From Coptis chinensis (Eukaryota > Streptophyta > Magnoliopsida > Ranunculales > Ranunculaceae), in the NCBI GenBank assembly GCA_015680905.1, contig CM027382.1, positions 7,909,501-7,973,500 on the forward strand: a stretch of DNA of 64,000 nt, given 5' to 3'. Shown piece after piece: positions 32,141-43,309 of the stretch; the stretch's first letter is position 1; every line of letters begins with the position of its first letter. Position numbers and translations under genes: made by a program. The notes under the pieces were generated by a model. The model saw nothing but the letters and a program-made list of their open reading frames with translations, had not been told where the DNA came from and made no database searches.

Positions 32141-32689
32141 TCCCAACACCGCTTTGAACTCAACAATGCACCAGACCTAGTAATCCAAGCCGTGGTGAGG
32201 TAAATGCCATTACCACTCTTCGCTCGGGCCGAACCATCGACAATAATATACGATGCCGACGAGGAATCGACGGAAGTCACGACCGACGCCCTTCCAACTC
32301 CTACCTCGCGAACCTATAATGGACTTAAGTTGTACCTTCAAAATCTACACCTACGCCCCTAGGAAAAAGATACCATCGATCCTTATACGCATTCATCCAA
32401 AAGCTCCGTTCCCCGCCCGCTTGGTAAAGAACAAACGCGGATTTAACATTTTGATGAGATCCGTGAAACCTTCAAAAAATTTGACCATAAACTTACCTTT
32501 CCTAGACGCTTAAAGCATTTACCCAAGCATGCCAAGTTTTTGAAGGACATGTGCACCACCAAACGACGCACAAATATACCTCAACAAGCCGTTCCTCATC
32601 GAAAGGTTTTCGATTACCACTACCAATGGTGTGGTAAAGTACAAGGACCTGTGTCGAATTAATCAGACTTTGCACGTTGGGCATGACAA

Positions 32690-33030
32690 GTATACCGCCA
32701 TCGCGACTTTTTAGACCTAGGTGTTGTCAACCTACTTCCCTACTACTTATTTAAGCAGCTTAGGTCTTCATGAATTGAAACCTACCAATATGACTCTCAA
32801 GAACTCATGGACGCTTCTATCAAGTACCCAAAAGGCATAGTAGAGAACGTTATAGTAAAGGTCCAAGATTTTTACTATCCGTTGATTTTGTCATTCTCGA
32901 TACCAAGATCTTCAGGACTCCATCCCTATCATCTTGGGACGCCCTTTCCTTGCAATCGCTAACGCCTCATAAATTGTCGGGATCGGCTCAATGACATTGT
33001 CTTTCGAACCTTTTCATTTAACTCAACGGT
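32690..33030 (+). pseudogene. Aspartic protease of Athila 2, copy A
   Basis: Pieces of NLLPYYLFK, GLHELKPTNMTL, KYPKGIVENVIVKVQDFYYP and IPIILGRPFLAI are visible in alternating frames. The DLG at the active site is present, followed by Val where Ala is usual (DLGVV); copy B reads closer to DLGAV. It would process the Gag-Pol chain. Confidence 0.7.
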
Positions 33031-33526
33031 TCAAATTAATGAAACAGCTTCCGATCCTATAACGGAGGGCTTAGATTAGCTTGGTTGATAGTCCGAACAT
33101 GATTATTTCGTAAACTCTTTTCCCCGCACTAGATACACCGGTTTCTTTCTTTGATAATCCGAGTTTGACGATGACTCGCATAAGGGATGTCCATGCATTA
33201 TTAGAGTCGGCATTCATTATTTGACCCTAATGCGCCGGTGTAAACTAATTCGTAAGAACCGGATTCGCTTCTTTTCCATGAAGAGATGATCCCTCACTTA
33301 ATCCTTGATCCCCAATCCTCCAACTCCGGATTTAAAACCTCTACCCCCGATTTGAAGTACGCATATCTCGATCCCGATGGTAGTCACCCTATAATAATTT
33401 CGCCACTTGACTACGCATCGAAGAGACACTTTTGATTCATGTCATTCGTGAACACCGCCCGCCATCGGATGGTCCTTAGATGATATCAAGGAATAGACCC
33501 TAGCATATGCACGATCGTGATACATC

Positions 33527-34320
33527 TTGATGATGGCACAAAGACATCACGAGAACCACAACGCCGCTTTAATCCCGGCTATGAAGGAAGTAGTAAGAGA
33601 GGAAGTTCTACGTTTACTTGATGCTGGTATCATATACCCTATCTCGATAGTGACGGGGTTAGTCCCGCCCACGTTGTTCCCAAAAAGTCCGCATTCAGTT
33701 CAGGTAAAATGAAAATGGTGAATGCATCTCCACCGCGATTCCTTTGAAATGGAGAATTTGCATCGACTATCGCAAACTTAATGCCGTAACCCAGAAAGAT
33801 CATTTTCCTCTCCCATTCATTGACCGTGATGCTAGAACGTTTAATGGTCATGCTTACTACTGTTTTCTTGATGGCTATTCCGGATACTTCCAAATTGTCA
33901 TCGATCCCACCATCAAGAAAAGATAACTTTCACGCGGTCCCTTTGAACCTTTGCTTACGCATCTAATGCCTTTTGGTCTTTGTAATGCCCCGTGCACTTT
34001 CCAACGTGACGCCGCATGCTTCACATTTTTAGTGATATGGTGGAACGCTATATGGAAGTCTTCATGGACGACTTTTTCCATTTTACGGAAATTCCTTTAA
34101 CGACCGTTTATCCAACCTTTCCAAAGTCTTAACGCTGGGCCATGAGGAGAAAATCTGGTACTCAATTGGGGAGAAGTGTCATTTCATGGTTACCAAAGGA
34201 CTTGTTCTAGGTCATATTGTTTCAAAAAGACGGATAGAGGTTGATAAAGCTAAAATTGTTAAAATTTCTTCGCTACCCTTCCCACGCATACGATTCGATA
34301 TCCGTGCCTTTTTAGGCCAC
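33527..34320 (+). pseudogene. Reverse transcriptase of Athila 2, copy A
   Basis: WRICIDYRKLNAVTQKDHFP and YYCFLDGYSGYFQIVID lie in one open frame (33744-33926). Then MPFGLCNAP and the catalytic VFMDDF (Athila form of YxDD) near 34060, followed by CHFMVTKGLVLGHIVS. Shifts occur at about 33924, 34010, 34075 and 34225. Copy B holds most of this stretch in a single frame. Confidence 0.82.
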
Positions 34321-34439
34321 GGGTTTTACAGAGATTCATTCAGATTTTTCTAAAGTTGCTCGACCCTTAACCAATCTCCCGCTTAAGGATGCAAAGATTC
34401 GACTTCAATTTCAATTGCAAACAAGCTTTTGATACACTA

Positions 34440-34895
34440 AAACCGCCCACTACCGCCCTATTATTCAACCCCGATTGGTCTCAACCATTCGAATCGATGC
34501 GGTGACGCTTAGCGACTTTGCTATTGGTGCCGTGGTTAGGCCAACGACGGACGACAAACCCATTTGTCATTTATTACGCTTAGTAAAACTCTTTAACGAC
34601 GCCAACGTAATTATACCACAACTGAGAAAGAGTTCCTAGCTGTTGTTTATGCTTTGATAAGTTTCGCCCCTACCTAGTTGGAACATCGACCATCGCGGTA
34701 CACCGACATCATGCCGCAATTCGTACTTACTTTTACTAAAAAAGACGCGAAAACAACGATTGTTCCTTTGGATCCTTCTCTTTACGTGAATTCACCCCGA
34801 AATCAAGGACAAGAAAGGAACCGAAAAAATGTCGAGCATTTATCATTTATCAAGGCGTCGGTGGGTGACATCGATAGTGATTCAAACTATCGGTG
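34440..34895 (+). pseudogene. RNase H of Athila 2, copy A
   Basis: Weakly readable in several frames: a [12 protein letters not shown]-type segment, then [11 protein letters not shown] and HTDH-like remnants, ending near GDIDSDS. Copy B (59640-60080) shows the same domain with [11 protein letters not shown] and VVADHLSRL intact, so identity is firm even though this copy is broken. Confidence 0.75.
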
Positions 34896-34959
34896 ATTCC
34901 TTCCTGCATCTAATACTTGTACTTATTTTCTCATCTCCATGGTACGCCGGATATCGTTA

Positions 34960-36170
34960 ACTACCTAGTTACCGAGGAAGTCCCCTTTTGGTCACGCCCC
35001 GATCATAAAAAATTCTTATCCACGTGAAAATATTATTTCAGGATGAACCCTACCTCTTTAAGTATTGTTCAATTAATTCATTCGGGCCAGATTCCCGACC
35101 GGGAACACACCGACGCTTTATCCTTTTGCCATGAACAATCTTAAGGAGGTCATTTTTAGTGGAAAAGAAAACCGCGCCAAGGTGTTACAATGTGGTTTTA
35201 CTGGCCTACCCCTTTTCAGCGCGACGCACACCTAACATTGCGTAGCTTGCATTCGTTGTCAACACCCAGGTCGAATTACCAAAAGAAATATGATGCCCCT
35301 AAATCCCATCTTAATTGTGGAAATTTTTGATGTTCGGGGCATTGATTTTATGGGACCCTTCCCTATTTCTCAAGGTTTTCTATACATTTTAGCCAGAGAC
35401 TATGTGTCCAAATGGATTGAGGCACTTTCGATGTCGCCGAATGACCATAAGACCTGTCGTGAGATTTGTAAAGAAAACATTTTCTCTCGCTTTGGTGTTC
35501 CCAAAGCTATCATCGATGGGGTACACATTTTTGTAACAAAATTTTTTGGTTTTAATGAAGAAATATGGAGTTACTCACAAGGTTCATACTCCATACCACC
35601 CACAAACGAAAGTGGCCAAGTGGAAGTCTCCAACAGAGAGATAAAGTCTATTCGAGAAAACCGCCAACCCATCAAGAAAGGATCTGGTCTCCGCTTTTAT
35701 CGGATGCCTTGTGGGCATACCGAAGAAACATTTAAGACACCTATAGGGATGTCTCCTTACCAAAGATTGTTTTTGAAAACCTTGTCATCCGCCACAAGAA
35801 CTTGAGCATCGCGGCCTTGGGGCCATCAAAAGCCTCAATTACAATATCATCGAGGGCAGCAGAAGCGAAAACTATGAATTAAACGAGCTTGAGGAGATTC
35901 GAGTGATGCTTATGATCTCTCAAATCCTACAAAGCTAATATGAAAAGAGTGCACGACAAGCACATTTTGGCGTAATGATTTCAATATTGGCCAAAAGTTT
36001 TATCAGATAACTCCGTGATATACATCTTTCCCCGTAAATTGAAACACGATGGGTCCGGTCCTTTCATTGGTCACTTGTGAAACATTATGGGGCAATCTCT
36101 TTGCTTAATCCAAAAGATAATGCTGAATTTCAAGTCAATGGACAACGCCTAAAACATTACTACAATTAAT
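34960..36170 (+). pseudogene. Integrase of Athila 2, copy A
   Basis: The zinc-binding part (a C-H-EQS run, then [10 protein letters not shown]) is split. From 35290 a 171-residue open frame carries the core: [30 protein letters not shown] (first Asp), an [13 protein letters not shown] stretch (second Asp) and [14 protein letters not shown] (catalytic Glu present). The C-terminal part continues in other frames to about 36170 (LNPKDNAEFQVNGQRLKHY-type end). The three acidic residues are retained, unlike the Tat element at the left edge. Confidence 0.82.
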
Positions 36171-37190
36171 TACACCACGGATGTTGAACAGGACTCTTCT
36201 TCAACCCAAGATATACACCGACTAGATGTTTCCGTTTGGCATTCAATCTTGTTCTATAGAGAGCACGCCATTTTGGTAGCCGGGCCATCTTCTATCTTAT
36301 GATCTCCAAAGTTCTTTGAAAGTGTGTGGTTGCAAGCCGGAACCTTAGTCCACGGAAACTCTTTTACGTTAAGCGGAGTATAAATGTATTCTCGCAACAC
36401 GAAGCAAACGCACCTTTCGCAAACGATGGGTACCTAAAATTTCACCTCCTTCCTTTCTTCCCTTTTCTACTACCTACCCGCGAACTTCAGCTAATCATTT
36501 GGTGTAAGTCTCACCCATCACAAAAAAGTGGAATGGTCGTAGTTCTTTTGCTCAGAACGACGCGGCGTGAAGGATGGCTGGTGTATTTATCATTAAACAC
36601 CCTTCCATCTAGGTCCGGACTTCCTATCCCGATACTCAGCCAGCTTTAAGGTATACTTTTGTCTAACACCACCGCATAAAGCAGATAATCTTCGCCGCCA
36701 CGCCGATTTCTCCCACGTGTTGGGATTCGCCTTGAGAATCGACGTTAAAGACTTCGATTCGCCTTGAGGATCCGACGTTAAAAGACTCACTTTGTACATA
36801 TGTTTATTTTGCTACCTTTTCCCTTTCAGATTAAGTTTTGCATAAGGATTCGTGGTTAAACCTCAGATGTTGCATAATCGAACATAAACGGGCAATGGAT
36901 TCCACCCGCACCAACCCTAGAATTGGTTACTTTGAGTCCATCAGCGGTTTCGAGGATAGCCGTATGTAAAAGGGCAATTTTAATAGATCAGAATACGCGA
37001 CGGTCCAGATGATGGTAAAATCCCGCCTCTAACCCCATAATACATAGAGGTGACATAGTTTCGGGTTGGATTGGGTTCGCTCCCAGAGCCGACATGATGT
37101 TTGTCCACGATTTAAGATGGTGACTCCCTCGACATTCAGTTTTTCACGATATCTCCCTTTGTATGTAAATAAACCCTTTACAATTTCCTT

Positions 37191-37228
<38 letters not shown>

Positions 37229-37640
37229 TGACTTTTAAGAATGACTCATACAATTGATAGAATTTTTCGTGCCGACCATTTTTCGATATCTCATTCGTCC
37301 AATTTGAGCCCAAACGAAGTCATGGGTACGATTTAGATTTTTAGGTTTAAATCAGCTTTAGGTTTGATTGGGTTTCGGTAGAAATTTTTGGCCCAACCCA
37401 AATATCGATTTCGGCCCATTTAAACCCAACCAACCCGGTAACACGCCGCCACTATTCCACGATTCGTCTCCCTAAAAAACCGATCTTGCCCCCCTCGTGA
37501 TTAGTCTCGCACGAGATAGGCCCACACTAAAACCGTGTCTCGCGCGAGACCCCTACAACTCAGATCAAAATTTCTTCCTCACGATCATCCCATCCTCTCC
37601 CCTCATCAATAATCCATAGCCATCCTCCCTATTGGATCGA
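36171..37640 (+). other. Spacer between integrase and the 3' ORF of Athila 2, copy A
   Basis: Largely non-coding. A broken frame at 36326-36649 (RNLSPRKLF, then LQLIIWCKSHPSQ) is conserved in copy B (61529-61933). A 33-nt A tract lies at 37192-37224 (24 A in copy B). CG-rich palindromes are at 37504-37550. No further features seen. Confidence 0.55.
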
Positions 37641-38820
37641 AGAATGGCGGAAACAGACGGATTTGTGTGGAAATTTTTTTTGGAAATTTGTTTGAAAACG
37701 GATGTTTGCTCCATTCTTTGATCACGAAAAATTCACTCTAGAGGATGGGAGAGTTTGTTATATGCTAAATGGAGGCTTTTATTCCAAGGATTTGGTGATG
37801 AAATTCTCACGACAATGGAAGCTTTAATGGCGACCATTTTGATCACCGTCGGGGTGCGCGACACTAAGTCACACCGTTGCTCTCCTCCCGATCCGCGGGC
37901 ATTCCACCCGGGTCGACCACCCGACCGACTCGCCAGGCAAAAATTGCGGTACCCACGGACGACGACCTAATGCTTCGACACGCTTTATCGAGGGAGAGTA
38001 CAACATCGACGGAAAATGCGTACAGATCAACCTTATTTCGGGCAATTTAAACCAAGCTAGCAAGAACTCAATGGTCGGATCGAACGCCATTGGCACCTCG
38101 AAGCCTTCCGACATCAACAAGACCTTCCTCCACCTTCTTTTGATCCTCCTAAGAGTTTAAAAGGGTAACTTCGTGATCGTTATCTTTCTTTTGATATTAT
38201 CACACATGCCACTCTTAGGTCGCCCCTTGCCGCTCTAGTAACGCAAGTCATGATTAACAGGATTTTTGTCCGCCACCCCACTACTCCCTATACCACAATA
38301 TGAGAATATGCCGGTGTTTAAGAAATGCATACAAGACCCTCGGGAACCCACAAAGACCTAGGGCGCCGAAAGCACGCCAACGTAGGATCCCCTCACCCAC
38401 CATACTTTGATGAGACCGCCATGAGTAAGATCACCCAACCCATAGAGGCCCTTACGATGCGTGAGCGCTGGTCCGAGAGACATGTACACCGCCGTGTATC
38501 GATGAGGCGCACCTTGGGCGAAGTTAGGGACGATATGACCACGCCACGAAGTCGATGAATGCACAAAGATGGGTGAATTCCAAAGAGAGATGAGAGCCTC
38601 CATGACTACATTTCAAAGACAAGATGCTTACTCGCCGCACGGGCGGTTCGTTCATCGTTCATGGCGAGCCAAAGATCGATTGTGCTCGTGATGGATACTT
38701 TGGTGATATCCAGAGCGCTTTAGCCTCCACTCCCGGAGCTAAATCTTCCGCACGACGTCAGCAGACTCCCCGCTTCTTCTTCTGCGACCCCAGGATTCTC
38801 GCTCTGACACCAGAGGATCA
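37641..38820 (+). pseudogene. 3' ORF of Athila 2, copy A (env-position, plant-transposon-protein type)
   Basis: Corresponds to the better-preserved frames at 62837-63903 in copy B. Visible here are the segments for SLLYANGGLYSKDLVMKF (37755 region), a Pro-rich part, and from 38358 a coiled-coil-like MSKITQPIEAL, then VSMRRTLGE stretch. In Athila-group elements an ORF in this position is often called env-like, but I see no signal peptide or membrane span, so that function is not supported. Confidence 0.6.
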
Positions 38821-39551
38821 ATCAGAGCTAGTTTTATTTATTCGTCTTGTATAATATTATATAGACATTTTATTTTACGTGTTTGTACTTTCTAGCTTAA
38901 TAGAGATAGTTCCTAAAATATTTTTATTTTGACATATTAGCTATATCTAATATTATATATAGGTAGGAACATATATTAGTAGTAATAAATTATATACATA
39001 TATATATATATATAAACATATTTCATATGTCATACTTAAACAACAAATTTTAACGTAACTAACACGCTCGTGAAACCAATAATGAAAACGATCTATAAAA
39101 CGGGTCTAAAACGGGTCATGAACCACATCTAAAAACGGATTAAACGGTCATGACCACATCTAGAAAAACGGTCGAGAAACCCGATAAAAACGCAATTTTC
39201 TTTCTATAAATAAGTTCAACTCTTCCTCCATATTCACTTATATTCTTCCCTCTACACTTTTTATTCTACAATCCGTTTTGGATCACCCAAGCTCAAGATT
39301 CATGGATGCACTAGAAAAGTTTGAGCAAACGGCTGGAATATGCTACTCAAGTTTTCATACTTTCGGTTGTTTTATTATAGTCATGTTGTTAATGTGGCAT
39401 ATAGTTCTATCTAATATTTAGGTTTGTAGTTAAGTCATCGATCATTATGTTGTGTTTCCATACCATTGTACGTTCTTACATCCTATTGTGATAATATATC
39501 TACGCTTTCCTTGTCCTTCTACTACGCTAAAAAAAAAAAAAAAAAAAAAAA

Positions 39552-39582
<31 letters not shown>

Positions 39583-41939
39583 AATAATAATAATAAAAAA
39601 TAATAAAATAAAATAAAAAAGGGGCACTCCTTGTCATATGCCCCATTCTTCTTATCCACACTTCATCCACTTTTTTGCATATCTTAGAAGATACACGGGT
39701 CCCCTGTGACACCCTCGACATTATCTTTTACATTTTTTCGATGGGTGCCTATTTATACCAAGGATAGACACCTCAAAATTTAACTTCCTGTTTCCAAAAT
39801 AATTTTTCACCACTCCATCTTTAATGGCCCTCACTAGAAGTTTCGTGCACGGGCAAAATTTTATGGAAAATTTTCAAATGGTCTTTTTTCATCCTTTCTT
39901 TGACACCTTTGAAATATTACGTAGAGGATGGTACCCCTCTTTACACCATAAGCAAACATTTTATTCGGAGAATTAGTCATTTATTTTATAAAAGCGGTTT
40001 TCCCCAAGCAGACGGACAATTCCTTTAATGGATGCGGATGAATTGACTATGGAAATCATCTCTGAGGTACTTAAAATTCCTATTACAAACAAGGAGTACA
40101 CCTTTCAGATTCACCTTTCGATAATATCCCAGGCATCGATGTTTGCAACTATCCTTCACGGCTAATACAACCGGAAGAACCATTATTGTTTATCAGCCGA
40201 TCCTTACAAAAGAACCAATTATTCAGATCCAATGGGTAGCTCATAATGTCTAGGCACATCTAAGACTTAGAAATAACAAACCCTCCTCCATTTACTCACG
40301 GGTGTTGCAGACTAACCGCAATGAATTTTGCATTATTAAATTTCTGGAATGCGATTGCGTGCGTGCTAGGAAAAGGCAGCTCCTTTACCAACCATTGTAA
40401 CACTTATCATGATAAATTGGGGTTTTTCTAGCAGTTCTCCTCATACACCTCTTGAACGACTAACATTCTTACCATTCACGCCGGTATGTAGGAGCGGATT
40501 CGAAACCCGACAAAGAAAGAACCATGTCGGTGCGGGACCAAACGGCGATTGTTCCAATCGACAACATTTTACCAAAATGCATTATGCAACGTATTTAATC
40601 CAATGGAAGGGCTTGGCTTAATTCAACAAGGCCATTGATGACATTATTCAAACGTCAACATTATTATCACCAGCCTTCTTGAATTGCCAGACCCGGACAA
40701 TAAAGCGAAGGAACAAGCACAATTTTGCACGACCACAACCAGTTCTTGGCAAATCACACTCTCATAATGGAGAACCACGCCAAGATTTACCAAGCTGGCA
40801 AAATGTTGCAACGGTCAAGGCCTCCGATTGAACGGCATAGAAAATCTTATAAGCGGATCCCTTCCACAACAGGATCCTACGCCGTTACTTGGGCCAATGA
40901 AACCATTTAAATTTTGAAATTTTATATTATTTATCATTTTTTTTTAGTTTTTAATTTTCGTATGGTAAATTGTTTCTCGAATTATTCTCATCATGCTCTA
41001 ATATTTGTTTATCCTTGTCTAAACAGTCACATTTTTTTTTTCACACAATGGAAGCTCCAAAGATGATTCGAGAACAATCCTTCCATTCATTGTTGAATTC
41101 TCATAGGCATATGGACATCTTTTCGGGAGACTACATCACTTTCAAGTTGGGTGGAACTCTCTCATTCTACACCCGAAAGCGCATATACTCCCGGAGTTTT
41201 GGCGCTTTTATTTTTATAATAACATGGAAGATCTACCACCTGGTCAGGGGTTTCCTTGAATGGATTTACACTACGCATTGGAAACACCGACACGCTTTTA
41301 TGAGCCAACGGTGGCTATGGCTCTAGACCTTTCCTCCTCTTCAGCCAGACCTCCCCATCCAATACATGATAGAGAATGACCTTAATGACTACCTGCCGGG
41401 AGGATTTTGCTGCCCGCTATGGCAATGGCCTTGCTCCACGTCAAAGAACGTCGCGAAGGCGGCGATGGCGGGATTCACTATTCCACTGTGATTATGACCA
41501 TGAATGTGGGAACTGCCATGTTATTTATTCTTCTGAACATCATGGGAGATTGGCATTTTCCGCGGCATCAAAGGAAGCGTGTAAGACATTCCATTCATTG
41601 GCCCAAAGAGCGTACCACAACCCGACATTCTGGAACTAGTAATTGAGAATCTTAAGAAGGTTCGGTCTTTCGGCAAGACTATATCACACTTGATTCAGTT
41701 ACAAAGATGCAGGATAGTGAGGACAATCCTCGACTGAGTTCGGCTTTCAAGCTGGTAAGCCCACTTTCTATGTGTCCAACAAACAAGATAATTGTCCTTG
41801 CGATTTGGGACATGGACACGCCTCGGTGGTATCTCGAAAGTTCGTTCGTTCCCTAATGATGATAAAATGATAGCTCATCTAGACAATGCAAAGAAAAGGA
41901 AGTGGAGTGAAGTCCTGAAAGCTATGATAGATCGGATGC
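38821..41939. other. 3.1-kb segment without recognised genes (end of unit A)
   Basis: After the Athila 2 ORF comes AT-rich DNA with a TA microsatellite (38995-39015) and a TATA-like CTATAAATA near 39204. An A/ATA tract follows at 39531-39620. Then about 2.3 kb with short open frames (40409-40621, 40725-40910, 40970-41326, 41376-41639) that I cannot assign. No 3' LTR for either Athila element is present. It ends at 41939, where the sequence of 16680 starts again. Confidence 0.6.
39531..39620. repeat. A-rich/ATA microsatellite
   Basis: Runs of A22 and A27 separated by TAAATA, then ATA and AAAT repeats. The long poly-Phe and poly-Lys frames that cross it are by-products. Confidence 0.9.
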
Positions 41940-42843
41940 TGGAAGAGTATATGTGATGCATGGGTCCTTTAGCTTTGCAGGTGCACATAGCACTTACGAC
42001 CACTTCCACCCATTCCTAGTCGGTGGTCGTTTTGAGAGTAGATACGCCTTTCCATTCAATGTCCTCGAATCTGTCATAGCTTCATTAAGTATTTTTTCTT
42101 TTTCAACTACACAAGATTTTGAACACATATTTATTGCAATAAACATAAAACAGCAATAACTTTTCCTTCCTTATATTTCAAATACCTTATATATTTTCAA
42201 AACCATATTTATTACCTTTTTACTGTGGCTATCCATGGATGCTTAGTATGGTAGTGGAAATGGATGTACTTTCAAGGCGTGGTGGTCTTTTCTGAAACAT
42301 GATGTTTTGGACTTCGAATCCCAGAACTTAAGAGCATAAACCGGATAGAATAGAATAAACCTAATTTCTTTCACCTTTTTAAATTGGTGTAAAACATGGT
42401 TTTACAGTCGCATCCCATCTCATACAGATACCTAGCCATGAAATTTACATCGAACGTTAATTCTTGAGCAAGTCTATGTCGAAAACCAACTTGTGAAATT
42501 CTCGCTTCACCACCGGCCCAATTATTGAGTCGAAGTTGTACAACTTGTTAATTGTCACCACGAAAAATCTCCATCAAATGGGCCAAAAGTCTCTAGATCC
42601 GGACAGTGAGGGGTCCAGGGATGGTAACTCTGGAAATGAAGGTATCCATCATTATTACATATAGCCACAACTTCTTGCTTTCTTGCCAATAATCCAAAGA
42701 TCTAATCCAAATGTGCCCATCTCTACATGACTTTTCCACCAATAGTGGGTTTTTATTCTACAATAATTCTCTTGAGTCTTTTTTCTAATCACCATCATGG
42801 TATAACTTCGAGGAAGGACTTTGATATGCTTTTTAGTGACCAT
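41940..42843 (-). pseudogene. Unrecognised gene, copy B, 3' end cut by the repeat junction
   Basis: Same gene as at 16623-17576, from ATG at 42843-42841 (ACCATGG context kept). The two in-frame TAA codons are also present, and extra single-base changes shift the frame. The last 19 codons of exon 2 are missing, replaced by unrelated sequence left of 41940, which shows that the junction falls inside the gene. Confidence 0.5.
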
Positions 42844-42867
42844 GGTTGAAACAAAACCCAAAACACA

Positions 42868-43309
42868 TCTATATAAGTTCACTTTAGAGAGCTGCATTAT
42901 ATATCGGTTAACTCAACTAAAAATGATCATATTAAGCCATCTTATCTAACGTGAGCATTATCGACACATATAAGACCACTTTAGACACCATTTTCACAGT
43001 TTACCCGAATCGAACAAGATCATATTACGACATCGTATATCCTAGGTACAACACTATATTGTTCCACTTTAGACAATGTACTACTGTTTTCGAAATTGAA
43101 CATGATCATATCGGACATCTTATTTCCCAAGTATGACACTATATCGGTTCCGCTTTTGAGAGTTTACTGGTGACTGAACTAAACATGATCATATTAAGAC
43201 ATCTTATCTCATATGTACTCTACTATATAAGTTCACTTTAGAGAGCTCTCGTTCGCTGAACTTAATATGATCACAAATAAGACATATTATCTCAAATGTA
43301 CAACAATAT
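42868..43309. repeat. 87-nt tandem repeats, copy B
   Basis: Same five-unit array as 17601-18044, with scattered changes (many at CAG/CTG words), abutting the LTR at 43310. Confidence 0.8.

Larger units (their letters stand above)
16680..41939 (+). repeat. Large direct repeat, unit A (about 25.26 kb)
   Basis: The sequence from 16680 onward recurs from 41940 onward in the same order and orientation, through both Athila elements, to the window edge. The offset is 25260 at the start, about 25212 at the first gag and about 25190 near the end, so copy B is about 70 nt shorter over 22 kb. Because copy B begins directly after 41939, the simplest unit is 16680-41939, repeated head to tail. Unit B's last 3.1 kb would lie beyond the window. 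Confidence 0.85.

Noticed and set aside
37641-38820. Retroviral envelope gene
   Set aside because: Position suits an env-like ORF, but no signal peptide, membrane span or cleavage site was seen in either copy.
39445-39721. Open frames rich in Phe/Tyr/Ile on the minus strand
   Set aside because: They are translations of an A/ATA microsatellite; a similar case is the poly-Lys and poly-Phe frames at 37029-37313.
40409-40910. Possible chromodomain (YLIQWKGL near 40600-40620)
   Set aside because: Only eight residues resemble a chromodomain; the sequence before and after lacks the rest of the fold and no integrase precedes it. Probably chance.
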